A stretch of DNA of 64,000 nt from Fibrobacterota bacterium (GCA_003165595.1 PLWQ01000019.1:61399-125398); one strand, 5' to 3'; shown: positions 51,088 through 60,469, counted from the first letter of the stretch. Notes: generated by a model not told the origin, from the sequence alone. Made by a program: numbers and translations.

Positions 51088-52419
51088 ATGGACTACATGA
51101 GTTCGGTTCTGATTGTCGGCGGCGGCGGCCGCGAGCACGCGATGGTGAAGGCTCTTCTGCGTTCCGACCACCCGTTGTGCATGTATGCGTACCCGGGCAA
51201 CCCCGGCATGCAGAACGACGGTTGCACGCTCGTTGACGGCACAATAAAAAGCTGGAACGAACTCGCCGAATGGGTTGACAAGAACGAAATCGATCTTACC
51301 ATTGTGGGCCCCGAAGCGCCGCTTGTGGAGGGCATCGTCGAAATCTTCAAGAAGAAAGGCCGCGCCATCTTCGGGCCGGGGAAGAAGGCTGCGCAAATTG
51401 AGGGCAACAAGGCGTTTGCCAAGAAATTCATGAAGAAGTACGGCATTCCGACCGCAGCGTTTTCCGTTTTCGACAACAAGGATGCGGCAACAGCCTATGT
51501 TAAGAAAATGGGGGCGCCCATCGTGGTCAAAGCAAGCGGCCTTGCCGCGGGCAAGGGCGCCGTGGTGTGCGAAACACTCAAAGAAGCCACCGACGCAATC
51601 GGCAGCATGCTCGACGCCAGGGTGTTCGGCGAGGCGGGAAGCACCGTTGTGATCGAGGAAAAAATGACCGGCGAAGAGGCTTCGGTTTTTGTTCTCGCCG
51701 ACGGCAAGTCGTATAAGATCCTGCCCGTGTCGCAGGACCACAAGCGCATCGGCGACCAAGACACCGGTCCCAACACCGGCGGCATGGGCGCGTATGCGCC
51801 GTGTCCGCTCGTCGACAAAAAACTGCTTGCTCAAATTGAAGAGGAAATAATCGTACCCACCCTCGACGGCATGAAAAAGGACGGTTTCCCGTATCACGGG
51901 CTTCTGTACGTCGGCGTGATGGTCACCGAGAGCGGCCCCAGGGTGGTCGAATACAACTGCCGGTTCGGCGACCCGGAGACCCAGGCGGTGCTGCCGCTTG
52001 TCGATTGCGACTGGTACGAACTGTTCCTGGCGTGCGCCACCGGAAGACTTTCGTCGGTAAAGTGGCACGTGAGGCCCGAGTACTGCGTGTCGGTGGTGCT
52101 GGCGTCCAAAGGATACCCCGGCAAGTACGAAAAGGGCAAGCTCATCGGCGGCATCGAGAAGGCCGAAGGGCACAAGAGCAACGTCGACGTCTACCATGCG
52201 GGGACCGCGCTCAACAAAGACGGCCAGATCGTCACCAATGGCGGGCGCGTGCTCACGGTGAGCGCGTGGGCCGACTCCATTTCCGATGCGATTACCGAGG
52301 CCTACGAAGCGGTCGGCGCCATTCATTTTGACGGCATGACATACAGGAAAGACATAGCGGCAAAAGGCATGGCCCGGGTGAAGAAGAACAAAGAGGCCGA
52401 GTCGGTAAGAACAAAGTAG
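51088..52419 (+). CDS. purD: phosphoribosylamine-glycine ligase
   Basis: 443 residues, ATP-grasp. [83 protein letters not shown] and [17 protein letters not shown] are all family blocks. Second step of purine synthesis. GGAGG six bases before ATGGACTAC fixes the start, against a longer upstream frame. purE follows after a repeat-filled gap. Confidence 0.96.
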   Translation: MDYMSSVLIVGGGGREHAMVKALLRSDHPLCMYAYPGNPGMQNDGCTLVDGTIKSWNELAEWVDKNEIDLTIVGPEAPLVEGIVEIFKKKGRAIFGPGKKAAQIEGNKAFAKKFMKKYGIPTAAFSVFDNKDAATAYVKKMGAPIVVKASGLAAGKGAVVCETLKEATDAIGSMLDARVFGEAGSTVVIEEKMTGEEASVFVLADGKSYKILPVSQDHKRIGDQDTGPNTGGMGAYAPCPLVDKKLLAQIEEEIIVPTLDGMKKDGFPYHGLLYVGVMVTESGPRVVEYNCRFGDPETQAVLPLVDCDWYELFLACATGRLSSVKWHVRPEYCVSVVLASKGYPGKYEKGKLIGGIEKAEGHKSNVDVYHAGTALNKDGQIVTNGGRVLTVSAWADSISDAITEAYEAVGAIHFDGMTYRKDIAAKGMARVKKNKEAESVRTK

Positions 52420-52429
52420 ATAGAAAGAA

Positions 52430-52525
52430 AGTAACAAAGTGGCATAGTGACAAAGTTGGAAATAGAAATAATCAGCTGATCGCTTTGTCGGCTTCTTGAC
52501 TTTGTAACTTTGTTACTCTGTCACT
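52430..52525. repeat. inverted array of AGTNACANAGT units
   Basis: AGTAACAAAGT (52430-52440) and AGTGACAAAGT (52446-52456) face ACTTTGTTACT (52507-52517, exact inverse) and ACTCTGTCACT. The gap between purD and purE can thus fold into a long imperfect hairpin. The right arm, read on the minus strand, nearly equals the repeat at 7540-7567. Confidence 0.65.
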
Positions 52526-52545
52526 ACTCGTTAGAAGGAGTCTTC

Positions 52546-53010
52546 ATGTCCGGCATGAAAGTCGCCCTTGTCATGGGGTCTAAATCCGACAAAGAGCTTG
52601 CCGACAAAGCCGAGGCCTTGCTCAAGGAATTCGGCGTGGATTGCGAATCATTCGTTATTTCCGCACACCGGAACCCGAACAAGATAAGAAAATTCGCCAG
52701 GGCAGCCGAGGAAAATGGCTTTGGTGTGATTGTCGCCATGGCCGGGCTTGCCGCGCATCTGCCCGGCGTTGTGGCAAGCCTTACGGTTCTGCCGGTGATC
52801 GGCGTTCCCGTTGAGTCGGGCCCGCTTTGCGGGGAAGACGCACTGCTCTCTATTGTCCAGATGCCGCCGGGAATCCCGGTTGCCACGGTCGGCATCGGCA
52901 ATGCAAGAAACGCCGCGCTGCTCGCCGTGCAAATTCTGTCGGTGCACAATCTCAAGCTGCGCGAGAAAATGAAAGAGTACCGCAAGCAATACGGTGACGA
53001 TCTTGACTGA
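52546..53010 (+). CDS. purE: 5-(carboxyamino)imidazole ribonucleotide mutase, class I PurE
   Basis: 154 residues. VALVMGSKSDKELADKA, the SAHRNPNKI active-site His, VIVAMAGLAAHLPGVVAS and PVIGVPVESGPLCGEDALLS identify it. It shifts the carboxyl of N5-CAIR to CAIR; no PurK is in view. AGAAGGAG precedes the ATG. Its 3-prime end overlaps tsaC by 17 bases. Confidence 0.96.
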   Translation: MSGMKVALVMGSKSDKELADKAEALLKEFGVDCESFVISAHRNPNKIRKFARAAEENGFGVIVAMAGLAAHLPGVVASLTVLPVIGVPVESGPLCGEDALLSIVQMPPGIPVATVGIGNARNAALLAVQILSVHNLKLREKMKEYRKQYGDDLD

Positions 53011-53626
53011 GCGGATAAGTCTTGCCTCGCTGGCGCACTCCGGAAAGTCCGCCGAAAACCTGGACAAGCTTGTTGGCCGGATCAACCAGGGTGCGGTGTT
53101 TGTCTACCCGACCGAAACCATTTACGGCATCGGAGGCAGGGCCGACAGCGAAGACGTCGAGAAGCGCATCAGGTCCATAAAAGGGCGGCACAAGGTTTCA
53201 CCGCTCATACTTATTGCCGCGGACGTCAAACATTTCAATTCCCTCGGTCTTCGCTTTACCCGCAGCGCCCGGCTGCTTGCCGAAAAATTCTGGCCGGGCA
53301 ACCTCACGCTCATTGTGCAGTCGACCCGTACACGCGACGGCGTGGGAATCAGGATCTCCGACCATCCCTTTATCACCGCTCTTTACACACGTCTCGATGT
53401 CCCGCTGTTTTCCACGAGCGCCAACATTAGCGACACGCCGTACGCCAACGACCCGGACGCCATTTTCAACACATTTCGGGGGAAAGTTGATTTCATGATC
53501 GACGCGGGAGTCTTGCCCGAGTCCATGCCGTCAACGGTCGCAAGAATCGCCGAAGACGACACCGTTGAGATCCTTCGTGAGGGTGTCGTGCCTGCCGAGC
53601 GAGTGATGCAAACGGTCCGGCAGTAG
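52994..53626 (+). CDS. threonylcarbamoyl-AMP synthase (Sua5/YrdC/YciO family)
   Basis: 210 residues. INQGAVFVYPTETIYGIGG, KGRHKVSPLILIAAD, FWPGNLTLIVQ, GVGIRISDHPF and LFSTSANISDTPYA are the YrdC nucleotide/threonine site. It makes the activated threonylcarbamate for t6A in tRNA. The C-terminal Sua5 domain is absent. Overlap with purE couples the two. Confidence 0.9.
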   Translation: MTILTERISLASLAHSGKSAENLDKLVGRINQGAVFVYPTETIYGIGGRADSEDVEKRIRSIKGRHKVSPLILIAADVKHFNSLGLRFTRSARLLAEKFWPGNLTLIVQSTRTRDGVGIRISDHPFITALYTRLDVPLFSTSANISDTPYANDPDAIFNTFRGKVDFMIDAGVLPESMPSTVARIAEDDTVEILREGVVPAERVMQTVRQ

Positions 53627-53653
53627 AACAAAACGCACCATGGCAGGATCACC

Positions 53654-55237
53654 ATGAAGCAGGCAAACGAAGGAGCCGGGCGGGCAGGGGCGAGGCCGAG
53701 GTTGCTGCTTGTAAACCCATTCGCGGAAATAAAGCAATTTGCCTCGAACATCGGCTTTACGCGGCTTATCGGAAAGAAGGCGGGGACCACGCCGCTTGCC
53801 CTTCCATTGCTCGCCGCCCATGCGCCGGCCCATTGGGACGTGCGCATCATTGATGAGGAGATCGAGGCGATTCCGCTGGACATTTCCGCCGATCTTGTCG
53901 GAATCACCGCACTCACCACCACCATCGACCGCGCCTACCGGATCGCCGACTCGTTTCGCAGCCGCGGCATCAAGGTTGTGATGGGTGGACCCACGGTCAC
54001 CTATAATTCTTCCGAAGCGCTCCTGCATGCAGACAGCGTGGTGATCGGCGAGGCGGAACACGTGTGGAAGGAGATCCTTGATGGAGCGGAATCCGGCAGG
54101 CTTGAGCAGGTGTACCGCTCCGAAACACCCGTTGCGTACAAACACTCTCCGATTCCTCGGTGGGACCTTGTGGACACACGGAATTTGGCGGCACTTCCGG
54201 TCCAGGTGTCGCGCGGCTGCCCGTTTCATTGCGATTTTTGTCTCGTGTCGCAGATGTTCGGACAAACCATGCGCTATCGCGACATAGACGACATTATCGC
54301 CGAAGTGCAGTCCCTTCCCAAGAAGACGGTGTTTTTCGTTGACGACAATCTTACGGCAAACAAAAACTTTGCGCGCGGGCTCATGAAGCGTCTTATGCCG
54401 CTCGGACTGTCGTGGATAGGGCAGGTGAGCATTGAAATCGCCGAATTTCCGGACCTGCTTGCCGACATGGCGGCCGCGGGGTGCATGCACGTTCTGGTGG
54501 GACTGGAATCCGTAAACGAGGCCAGCCTTGGAGAAGCGCACAAACGGCAGAACAACGCCGCGCGCTACGCCGAGGCCATACGGAAAATCAACAATGCGGG
54601 CATTCACGTGAATGCCTCCATGATTGTCGGCTTCGATAACGACACGCTCGCCGAATTCGACCGGATTCACGAATTCATGAATGCCGCGGATCTGTGGTAT
54701 GTCAACCTGAACCTCCTTGACGCCATTCCGGGAACCGCGCTTCACCAGAGGATCGCGGCGCAGGGCCGGTGGTGCGGCCGGCCCAACAGGTTCACGGGCG
54801 GCATGTTTCCCACGATCCGGTATATGCACATGTCGCAGTCGGACCTTTTCGACGCCTACTTGAATACCATGCGCGCAATTTACTCCTGGGAAGACCTGCT
54901 TCCGCGCATCGTCCGGCTGTTCTCAAGCGGCTGGTATCTGCGGCCCGAACGAAACAAGGACATCCATGCCTTTGACAAAATAAGAATGTCTATTGCAATG
55001 ATCTGGAGATTCCTTGTCCGCGGCGAACCCGCCAAGCGACGGGTATTTTTGGAATTGTTCCGGCTTGTCCGCCTGCGAAAAGTTTCTCCCGAAAAGGTCG
55101 TCTTCTTCCTTCTCACGGTGGAGGGAATCCACCGGCTGTTTGCCGACATACAGCCGCTGCTTCCGGAGTGGCGCGCGCAGATCGCGCTTCGGGATTCGGG
55201 GCCGTTTTCCGTGACAAGGGAGTCCGGTGCCCTCTAA
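53654..55237 (+). CDS. B12-binding domain radical SAM protein
   Basis: 527 residues. The N-terminal cobalamin-binding-like domain (about 15-160) has LLLVNPFAE, GTTPLALPLLAAHAP, ADLVGITALTTTIDRAY and VVMGGPTVTYN. The radical SAM cluster VSRGCPFHCDFCLVSQMFG follows near residue 187, and the C-terminal part (about 400-520) resembles DUF4070. Relatives methylate or rearrange lipids and other small molecules, as in hopanoid or bacteriochlorophyll methylases; the substrate here cannot be told. Starts 27 bases after tsaC. Confidence 0.85.
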   Translation: MKQANEGAGRAGARPRLLLVNPFAEIKQFASNIGFTRLIGKKAGTTPLALPLLAAHAPAHWDVRIIDEEIEAIPLDISADLVGITALTTTIDRAYRIADSFRSRGIKVVMGGPTVTYNSSEALLHADSVVIGEAEHVWKEILDGAESGRLEQVYRSETPVAYKHSPIPRWDLVDTRNLAALPVQVSRGCPFHCDFCLVSQMFGQTMRYRDIDDIIAEVQSLPKKTVFFVDDNLTANKNFARGLMKRLMPLGLSWIGQVSIEIAEFPDLLADMAAAGCMHVLVGLESVNEASLGEAHKRQNNAARYAEAIRKINNAGIHVNASMIVGFDNDTLAEFDRIHEFMNAADLWYVNLNLLDAIPGTALHQRIAAQGRWCGRPNRFTGGMFPTIRYMHMSQSDLFDAYLNTMRAIYSWEDLLPRIVRLFSSGWYLRPERNKDIHAFDKIRMSIAMIWRFLVRGEPAKRRVFLELFRLVRLRKVSPEKVVFFLLTVEGIHRLFADIQPLLPEWRAQIALRDSGPFSVTRESGAL

Positions 55238-55290
55238 AGGCACGGCTGCCGACCGAGGCACGCTCCTACGCATTTGCTATATTACTACAG

Positions 55291-55400
55291 TAAAGAACCA
55301 CGGCCATAGGCCGTGGCTTTGATGAGGGGTAAAACCCCGAAATCAAAGAAAAGCACGTACGTGCTTTAGCGTAACGTTGTGCATCACGCCCACAGGCGTG
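55291..55400. repeat. composite hairpin array (REP/MITE-like)
   Basis: Successive perfect hairpins: CCACGGCC-ATA-GGCCGTGG; then CTTTGAT...ATCAAAG enclosing GGGGT-AAA-ACCCC; then the palindrome AAAGCAC-GTAC-GTGCTTT; then CACGCC-CACA-GGCGTG. The first block TAAAGAACCACGGCCATAG recurs inverted with one change at 59648-59668. It fills most of the gap between the radical SAM gene and the next methyltransferase. Either a dispersed mobile repeat or a structured RNA. Confidence 0.7.
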
Positions 55401-55457
55401 GTCTCCTTTTGAGAAACGCCATAGGCTTTTCACCTGTACCCGTTTGCGCTGCACAAA

Positions 55458-56135
55458 ATGAATCTCCCATTCTTCAGTTCGCCTACAAAGCTGAACGTCA
55501 CCGATTTTGTGCGTGCCGTGCGTCGCAGGCTCGAACAGAAATGCGGGCTGGCGGGAGGGAAGTCGATCCTGTTTGTGCACGATGACGAAATTCCTCTTCT
55601 TGCCTGGCTTGCGGAGCAGAGCAGGGTTGGCATTGTAGAAATCGGTTGTTTGTACGGCGGCAGCACGGCTCTTATCCTGGAGAACAAGAATTATTCTGTT
55701 CCCTTTACGTCAATTGATCCTTTTGTGCCCGATAGCATGGGAAAGGAAAACGCGGGCGGGGAGAAACAGGCCCTGCGCAACATCGCGGCCTATGCTGGAC
55801 CGCTCGATAAACACAAATTTCGTTTGATCGCCGATTATAGCTATCACGTTTCGCCCGGGTGGAATCAACCGATTGATCTGCTGTGGCTGGACGGCGATCA
55901 TGAATACGACGGGGTAAAAAGGGATTTCGAGGAATGGCGGGGCTTTGTTGCCTCCGGCGGCAGGATCGCGCTGCACGATTCTCGAAGGCCCCAGGTCTCC
56001 AATATTCCGGAAAGCGAATACGATCGTGGCTGGCCCGGGCCAACCACGCTTGCAAACGAGATAAGAACCGGGCATTCGGCGGAATTCTTCGTTGAAATGG
56101 AAGTTGGGAGTATTGTTGTTTTCCAAAAGAAATGA
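55458..56135 (+). CDS. class I SAM-dependent methyltransferase (Methyltransf_24 type)
   Basis: 225 residues. Motif I is VGIVEIGCLYGGSTALIL, then VPFTSIDPFVPD, IDLLWLDGDHEYDGVKRDFEEW and GGRIALHDSRRP, the layout of the small-molecule/sugar methyltransferases of this Pfam group. No membrane part. Substrate unknown. Preceded by the hairpin array and followed by a membrane protein gene. Confidence 0.85.
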   Translation: MNLPFFSSPTKLNVTDFVRAVRRRLEQKCGLAGGKSILFVHDDEIPLLAWLAEQSRVGIVEIGCLYGGSTALILENKNYSVPFTSIDPFVPDSMGKENAGGEKQALRNIAAYAGPLDKHKFRLIADYSYHVSPGWNQPIDLLWLDGDHEYDGVKRDFEEWRGFVASGGRIALHDSRRPQVSNIPESEYDRGWPGPTTLANEIRTGHSAEFFVEMEVGSIVVFQKK

Positions 56136-56175
56136 ACGGGCAAATCATGCACGACAACTTTAGCAGGAGGCGAGC

Positions 56176-56718
56176 GTGAAAATGGGCTTTTTCTTCTCGG
56201 GCATCTTCTGGGGCAGTGTCCTTATTCTTCTGGGGCTTTCGGTGATAGTTCGCATCATGTTTCATATCCACATTCCGCTGGCGCGGGTTATCTTCGCGCT
56301 TGTTCTTATCTATTTTGGCGTTCGCGTCCTGGTTGGAGGTTCGTGGTGCAAATGGAACGGGAACAACGGTTCCACCGTTCTTTTCAGCGAGGCGAAGACC
56401 GAACTTTCGCGTGACTCATCCGAGTACAACATCATCTTCGGCAAAGGCGTGGTCAACCTCGCCGATCCTTCACTTGCCGAAAAGGGCAAGAGAGTGAAGG
56501 TAAACACAATCTTCGGCGCGGGCGAAATCCGGGTGAGCCCGGCGGTGCCGGCGCTCGTACGCGTGAGCTCCGCGTTCGCCGGCGCGAGAATGCCAGATGG
56601 AAACATCATTTCCTTTGGGCAATACGTGTATAAAACCAAGGCATATTCCGATACCGCCAAGGGGCTGATTGTCGATGCGACCGTGGTATTCGGAGGGCTG
56701 GAGATAACCGAGCGATAA
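56176..56718 (+). CDS. LiaF/YvqF-like membrane protein
   Basis: 180 residues from a GTG start five bases after AGGAGG. Two N-terminal helices (about 5-25 and 34-55) followed by a soluble beta domain: YNIIFGKGVVNLAD, KVNTIFGAGEIRVS and VDATVVFGGLEITER show the repeated xFGxGxxxL unit of the LiaF C-terminal domain. LiaF-type proteins damp envelope-stress signalling; no LiaRS pair is nearby, so the role is open. Confidence 0.75.
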   Translation: MKMGFFFSGIFWGSVLILLGLSVIVRIMFHIHIPLARVIFALVLIYFGVRVLVGGSWCKWNGNNGSTVLFSEAKTELSRDSSEYNIIFGKGVVNLADPSLAEKGKRVKVNTIFGAGEIRVSPAVPALVRVSSAFAGARMPDGNIISFGQYVYKTKAYSDTAKGLIVDATVVFGGLEITER

Positions 56719-56751
56719 GGTCCCGCCACCTTGCTCATTTCCGCCGGGTGG

Positions 56752-56771
56752 CCGCGGACACCTGTCTGCGG
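56752..56771. terminator. hairpin after the LiaF-like gene
   Basis: CCGCGGACA-CC-TGTCTGCGG forms a 9-bp stem with one G-T pair, 34 bases past the stop, followed by a short T-rich stretch. Plausible terminator. Confidence 0.5.
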
Positions 56772-57076
56772 CACCTTTGTTTGATGCGGCGGCGGGCCGT
56801 CGCCGCTTGGGCATTTTACCGGTTACCGACGTAATTGCGCGATCCCGCCGCACCCGTCACTGCGCATACATTCTTTCCCGCCAATACGTTATCCATCGTC
56901 CCCGGCAGCGCTGCTCTTACCGCAGGTAAGAAAAAAACAGTGGAAAATTCCTTGGAATGAGGTAATATTACTATGCAGAGGATCGTTGAACTGGCGCATG
57001 AAGATGCTTTGCATTTGGCATTTTCCAGGAAAAACCTCACGTGCCGGTTTCAATCTTAGCCTAGTCAGGGTCCGTT
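56772..57076. other. intergenic region before the TIGR02147 gene
   Basis: 305 bases with no supported gene. TGGAAA and TAATAT, 16 bases apart near 56941-56968, are a weak promoter candidate for the TIGR02147/lipoprotein pair. Confidence 0.35.
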
Positions 57077-57922
57077 ATGCCCAACCTCTATGAATTCGTA
57101 AACTACCGGTTGTATCTGCAGGAATTCCTTGCAGATCACAAGAAAGACTCCGAGCCCGATTTTTCCCACAAGATGATTCTTGCCAAGATGGGAATTTCGT
57201 CGACCGGATTCCTTTCCAATGTCGTGGCGGGCAGGAAGAACCTCACGCCCATCCAGATCATAAAGCTTGCCAAGATTCTCAAGATGAACAAGGCCGAAGC
57301 CGCGTATTTCGAGGCAATGGTCTATTTTACGCAGGCAAAGCTCATCGACGAAAAGAACGAGTACTTCAACCGGCTTGTTACCCTTCAAAAAGTAAACCTC
57401 AAGGTTCTTGACAAAAAGAAAATGTCGGTTTTCTCAAAATGGTACTACGTCGTGGTGCGGGAACTGCTGTATTTTTACCGGTATAACGGCAGCAATCCCT
57501 CCAGTCTGGGACACTTGGTTGAGCCCACGATCCGCCAATCCGAAGCGGAACACGCCATTGAGTATCTGGAGGAGCTGGGTCTTATAGAAAAGGACGCCGG
57601 CGGGTACTACAAGCAGGTCGAAAATGCCGTAACTTCCGGCGATGAAGTGCGATCTCTTCATCTCACCAATTTCCAGATCGCCACCATGGAACTTGCCAAG
57701 CGGGCTATCCAGCGGATTCCCGCTGCAGACCGTGACGTGTCGGTGTTGACGATGACATTGTCGCAGGACACGTTTCAAATGGTGAAATCGGAGCTCCAGC
57801 ACATCAGGAAGCGCATCGCGAAAATAGCGGTCGACGAAGACAAACCCGACAGGGTATATCAACTCAACATCCAGTTTTTCCCGGTTTCCAAGAAGCCGGA
57901 CGCGGCATCGACAGATGAATAA
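57077..57922 (+). CDS. TIGR02147 / DUF4423 family protein
   Basis: 281 residues. The N-terminus LYEFVNYRLYLQEFLADHKK is followed by a helix-turn-helix-like part (MILAKMGISSTGFLSNVVAGRKNLT), then AEAAYFEAMVYFTQAK, VFSKWYYVVVRELLYFYR, a winged part (AIEYLEELGLIEKDAGGYY) and the closing DRVYQLNIQFFPVSKK, all hallmarks of the family expanded in Fibrobacter. Probably a DNA-binding regulator. It overlaps the lipoprotein gene by eight bases and may control it. Confidence 0.88.
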   Translation: MPNLYEFVNYRLYLQEFLADHKKDSEPDFSHKMILAKMGISSTGFLSNVVAGRKNLTPIQIIKLAKILKMNKAEAAYFEAMVYFTQAKLIDEKNEYFNRLVTLQKVNLKVLDKKKMSVFSKWYYVVVRELLYFYRYNGSNPSSLGHLVEPTIRQSEAEHAIEYLEELGLIEKDAGGYYKQVENAVTSGDEVRSLHLTNFQIATMELAKRAIQRIPAADRDVSVLTMTLSQDTFQMVKSELQHIRKRIAKIAVDEDKPDRVYQLNIQFFPVSKKPDAASTDE

Positions 57923-59594
57923 ATTGACGTACAAGATCCTCTTTCCTTTTGCGTGCGTGGTGTGCGGCGCGTGGGCGTGCCTCGTGGTGTCGTGCACGTA
58001 CAATGTCGCGGGCAGCGTCACCGAAGGCGGCAACGTGGCGGTCGGCACGGTAGTAGACGCCAACGGCAAGGGGATTGCCGGGGTGCAGGTGGCCCTGCGG
58101 CCAAGCGATTTCCTTGCCGATACCGCGGGCGCGCTGCCTTCCCGAAACATTTCGGCAAATGCGGTCACCGACGGCAAAGGCCGGTTTAGACTCGACTCCA
58201 TCGGTCCGGGGCAATACTGTATCGCGGCAACAAGCGGCGAGTCTCTGGCCGTCAAGTGGAAAGTGGAATTCCAGGCGGGAGTATTTACAGATACCACGCT
58301 TGCGGCGACCCAGATCAAAGCTGCGGCGAAAATAGATGGCATCGTGGTCAATCAGGCGAAAACCAACAACGCCACGTATGTCCGGGTCTACGGTCTCGAT
58401 AGAATCGCGCGGGTAGACAGCGTCTCCGGCAGGTACGCGCTCGGCGCCATTCCCGAAGGAACGTACCAGCTTCAGATCGACGTCTCGTCGCAGTTATTCA
58501 AGCCGGTTCCCATTCCCAATATTTCCTGCACCAATGGTGAAGACAAAACGATCGACACTATCGCGATCGCACCGTTCTACGGCGAAGACTACAGCCTGTG
58601 GAGCAACACTCTATCCATAAAGCTCAATACCACGGCCGGCGGTGCCAATATCGCAAACACGATCACCGGCATCCCGGTGCTGGTTCGGTTGCGCTCGCCG
58701 ACAATTGCGTTTGGCCAGTGTTTGCCCGACGGCCGGGATCTGCGCTTTGCAAACAGCAAAGGAATTCATCTACCGTTTGAAATCGAGCGGTTCGACCCCA
58801 ATGCCCAGATAGCCGATGTGTGGGTACTTGTCGACACCGTAAAGGGCAACGATTCCACATTTCTCTCCGTGTACTGGGGAAACGCCAACGCAGCTACTCA
58901 GTCCATGTCGTCAACGGTCTTCGACACTGCACTTGGCTATGTGGCGGTCTGGCACCTCAACGACAGGGCGCTCAATGACCGTCATGATGCCACCGGAAGC
59001 GGCAACAACGCGGTTCCTGCGCCAGGCACCTATGAAGGCGACGAGTGGACCTACGGCCTCATAGGCGGCTGCGACAGTCTCGACGACAACGATGACCATT
59101 TGCTCGGACCCAGTATCAACACGGGCGGTGCGATCACCCTGAGCATGTGGGTCAACCTGTACGAACTCACGGCATCGCTCAAGCAGTATTTCATCGGGAA
59201 GACGGGCCCTGTTGTCGGAAAACAACCGCTGTATTCCCTCATGTTAAACGAGAAGAACCAGTTGGCAATGAATGTCACAACGGCAGCCAAACCCGATTCC
59301 GTGACCGGCGGTTCAATTGCGCTCAACGCCTGGTATTACGTCGCAGGCACCTATGACGGCGCAATGGTCAGGATTTATGTCAACGGAGTCCAGGTGGGCA
59401 GCAAGGCGGTCTCGGGAGCAATCGACACGAGCAACACCGACCTCGGCATCGGATATTACGACAAGGATTCTCAAAAGACCCACGGGAAAATAGACGAAGT
59501 TCGGATACTCAGGAGCGCCCAGAGCGCGGATTGGATTAGGTTGAATTACGAGAACCAGAAGGAAAACGGAACGCTTGTAACCTTCGGTAACTGA
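57915..59594 (+). CDS. surface lipoprotein with regulatory-like, DUF2341-like and LamG-like domains
   Basis: 559 residues. Lipoprotein signal: hydrophobic stretch then LVVSC (lipobox Cys near residue 32). Residues 38-150 are carboxypeptidase regulatory-like beta units (GTVVDANGKGIAGVQVALRP, IDGIVVNQAKTNNATYV). Residues 240-330 carry PVLVRLRSPTIAFGQ, GRDLRFANSKGIHLPFEIE and FLSVYWGN, as in DUF2341. Residues 350-555 are a concanavalin/LamG-like lectin domain (GGAITLSMWVNLYE, WYYVAGTYDGAMVRIYVNG, KIDEVRILRSAQSADWIRL). Likely outer-surface glycan binding. Confidence 0.85.
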   Translation: MNKLTYKILFPFACVVCGAWACLVVSCTYNVAGSVTEGGNVAVGTVVDANGKGIAGVQVALRPSDFLADTAGALPSRNISANAVTDGKGRFRLDSIGPGQYCIAATSGESLAVKWKVEFQAGVFTDTTLAATQIKAAAKIDGIVVNQAKTNNATYVRVYGLDRIARVDSVSGRYALGAIPEGTYQLQIDVSSQLFKPVPIPNISCTNGEDKTIDTIAIAPFYGEDYSLWSNTLSIKLNTTAGGANIANTITGIPVLVRLRSPTIAFGQCLPDGRDLRFANSKGIHLPFEIERFDPNAQIADVWVLVDTVKGNDSTFLSVYWGNANAATQSMSSTVFDTALGYVAVWHLNDRALNDRHDATGSGNNAVPAPGTYEGDEWTYGLIGGCDSLDDNDDHLLGPSINTGGAITLSMWVNLYELTASLKQYFIGKTGPVVGKQPLYSLMLNEKNQLAMNVTTAAKPDSVTGGSIALNAWYYVAGTYDGAMVRIYVNGVQVGSKAVSGAIDTSNTDLGIGYYDKDSQKTHGKIDEVRILRSAQSADWIRLNYENQKENGTLVTFGN

Positions 59595-59641
59595 CAACAA
59601 AGCGGGTTTCCGGACAGAATCTCATTTTGTGCTGCATTTAT

Positions 59642-59665
59642 GAGCCGCGGCTATGGCCGCGGTTC
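59642..59665. repeat. GAGCCGCGGC hairpin, second copy of the CGGCCATAG repeat
   Basis: GAGCCGCGGC-TATG-GCCGCGGTTC, ten-bp stem. On the minus strand it reads TAAAGAACCGCGGCCATAG, 18 of 19 bases equal to 55291-55309. It lies between convergent genes and may also end transcription. Confidence 0.7.
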
Positions 59666-59666
59666 T

Positions 59667-60320
59667 TTACCCTCTCTTACGCCAAAGCTTCAGGATTTCC
59701 ACCCTCGTTTTTCCGTCATTAACGAATTCTTCCCACGCCAGGGCAAAGGCAAAGCCGGCGGCAGATGCCGATTTTTTGAAGAGATCCCACCATTGCCTGC
59801 ACGGGTCCGCGACGTAGGCGATGCCCCCGGACGCCAGCGCGTCCCGCAGAAAGAGCAAAACAGGGTCGACCCAACGTTGCTCGTAGATAACGTCCGAGGC
59901 CACGACGCAATTGAAAACCGGCCGAAAACAAAGATGCCGCCAGTCGATGCAGGCGACCCTCGCACCGGGACCATGCAACAGAATGTTGTGACGCGAAAAC
60001 CGGCAGGCATCAAACGAAATGTCGGTCGCAATGCAGCGGATGTTGTTGCGGGCCAAAACCGCGGACACGAGGCCGAGGCCGCTGCCTAGTTCGCACACAA
60101 GCCCTTGCGACGGCACGGCGGCAACGCTATGGGCCGCGAGAAAATCAAAGAGCGCAAACGAGGCAGGCCATTGTTCGGCCCAATAGGGCAGCAGTTTGTC
60201 CTTTTCGTATTCTTCGTCCGACATGGAATCGAGGATGCTCTCCGGGTCTGCGGGCCGCACAAATTCCATGTTCTCTGATCCGCAGGGCATGGAGAAGGCG
60301 ACGTAGGGAACGGGAAGCAT
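59667..60320 (-). CDS. class I SAM-dependent methyltransferase, METTL21/Nnt1-like
   Basis: 217 residues. LLPYWAEQWPASFALFDFL, the SAM motif VCELGSGLGLVSAVLA, CIATDISFDACRFSRHNI and VVASDVIYEQRWVDPVL are the pattern of the lysine/nicotinamide methyltransferase-like group (protein lysine or small-molecule N-methylation). Upstream ATGs offer a choice; the first is kept although an ATG 11 codons in (MPCGSENME) is as likely. Confidence 0.82.
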   Translation of the reverse strand: MLPVPYVAFSMPCGSENMEFVRPADPESILDSMSDEEYEKDKLLPYWAEQWPASFALFDFLAAHSVAAVPSQGLVCELGSGLGLVSAVLARNNIRCIATDISFDACRFSRHNILLHGPGARVACIDWRHLCFRPVFNCVVASDVIYEQRWVDPVLLFLRDALASGGIAYVADPCRQWWDLFKKSASAAGFAFALAWEEFVNDGKTRVEILKLWRKRG

Positions 60321-60469
60321 GCCGTAAAACTACCTTGCGGAGAAGTTGGAAATCAATGCCGCCGGAAACGGGGTAGACCGGATTGTGCTCCCGCGTGAGT
60401 CCCGGACTATGTCGTGCGCACCGCGGAATACTCGCTTGTAAATAGTGCCCGGCGCGAACATGATTTCAA

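Noticed and set aside
51040-52437. 465-codon minus-strand frame opposite purD, and similar ones opposite the SGNH hydrolase, the HAD gene and the B12 radical SAM gene
   Set aside because: All mirror well-supported genes and lack signals of their own.
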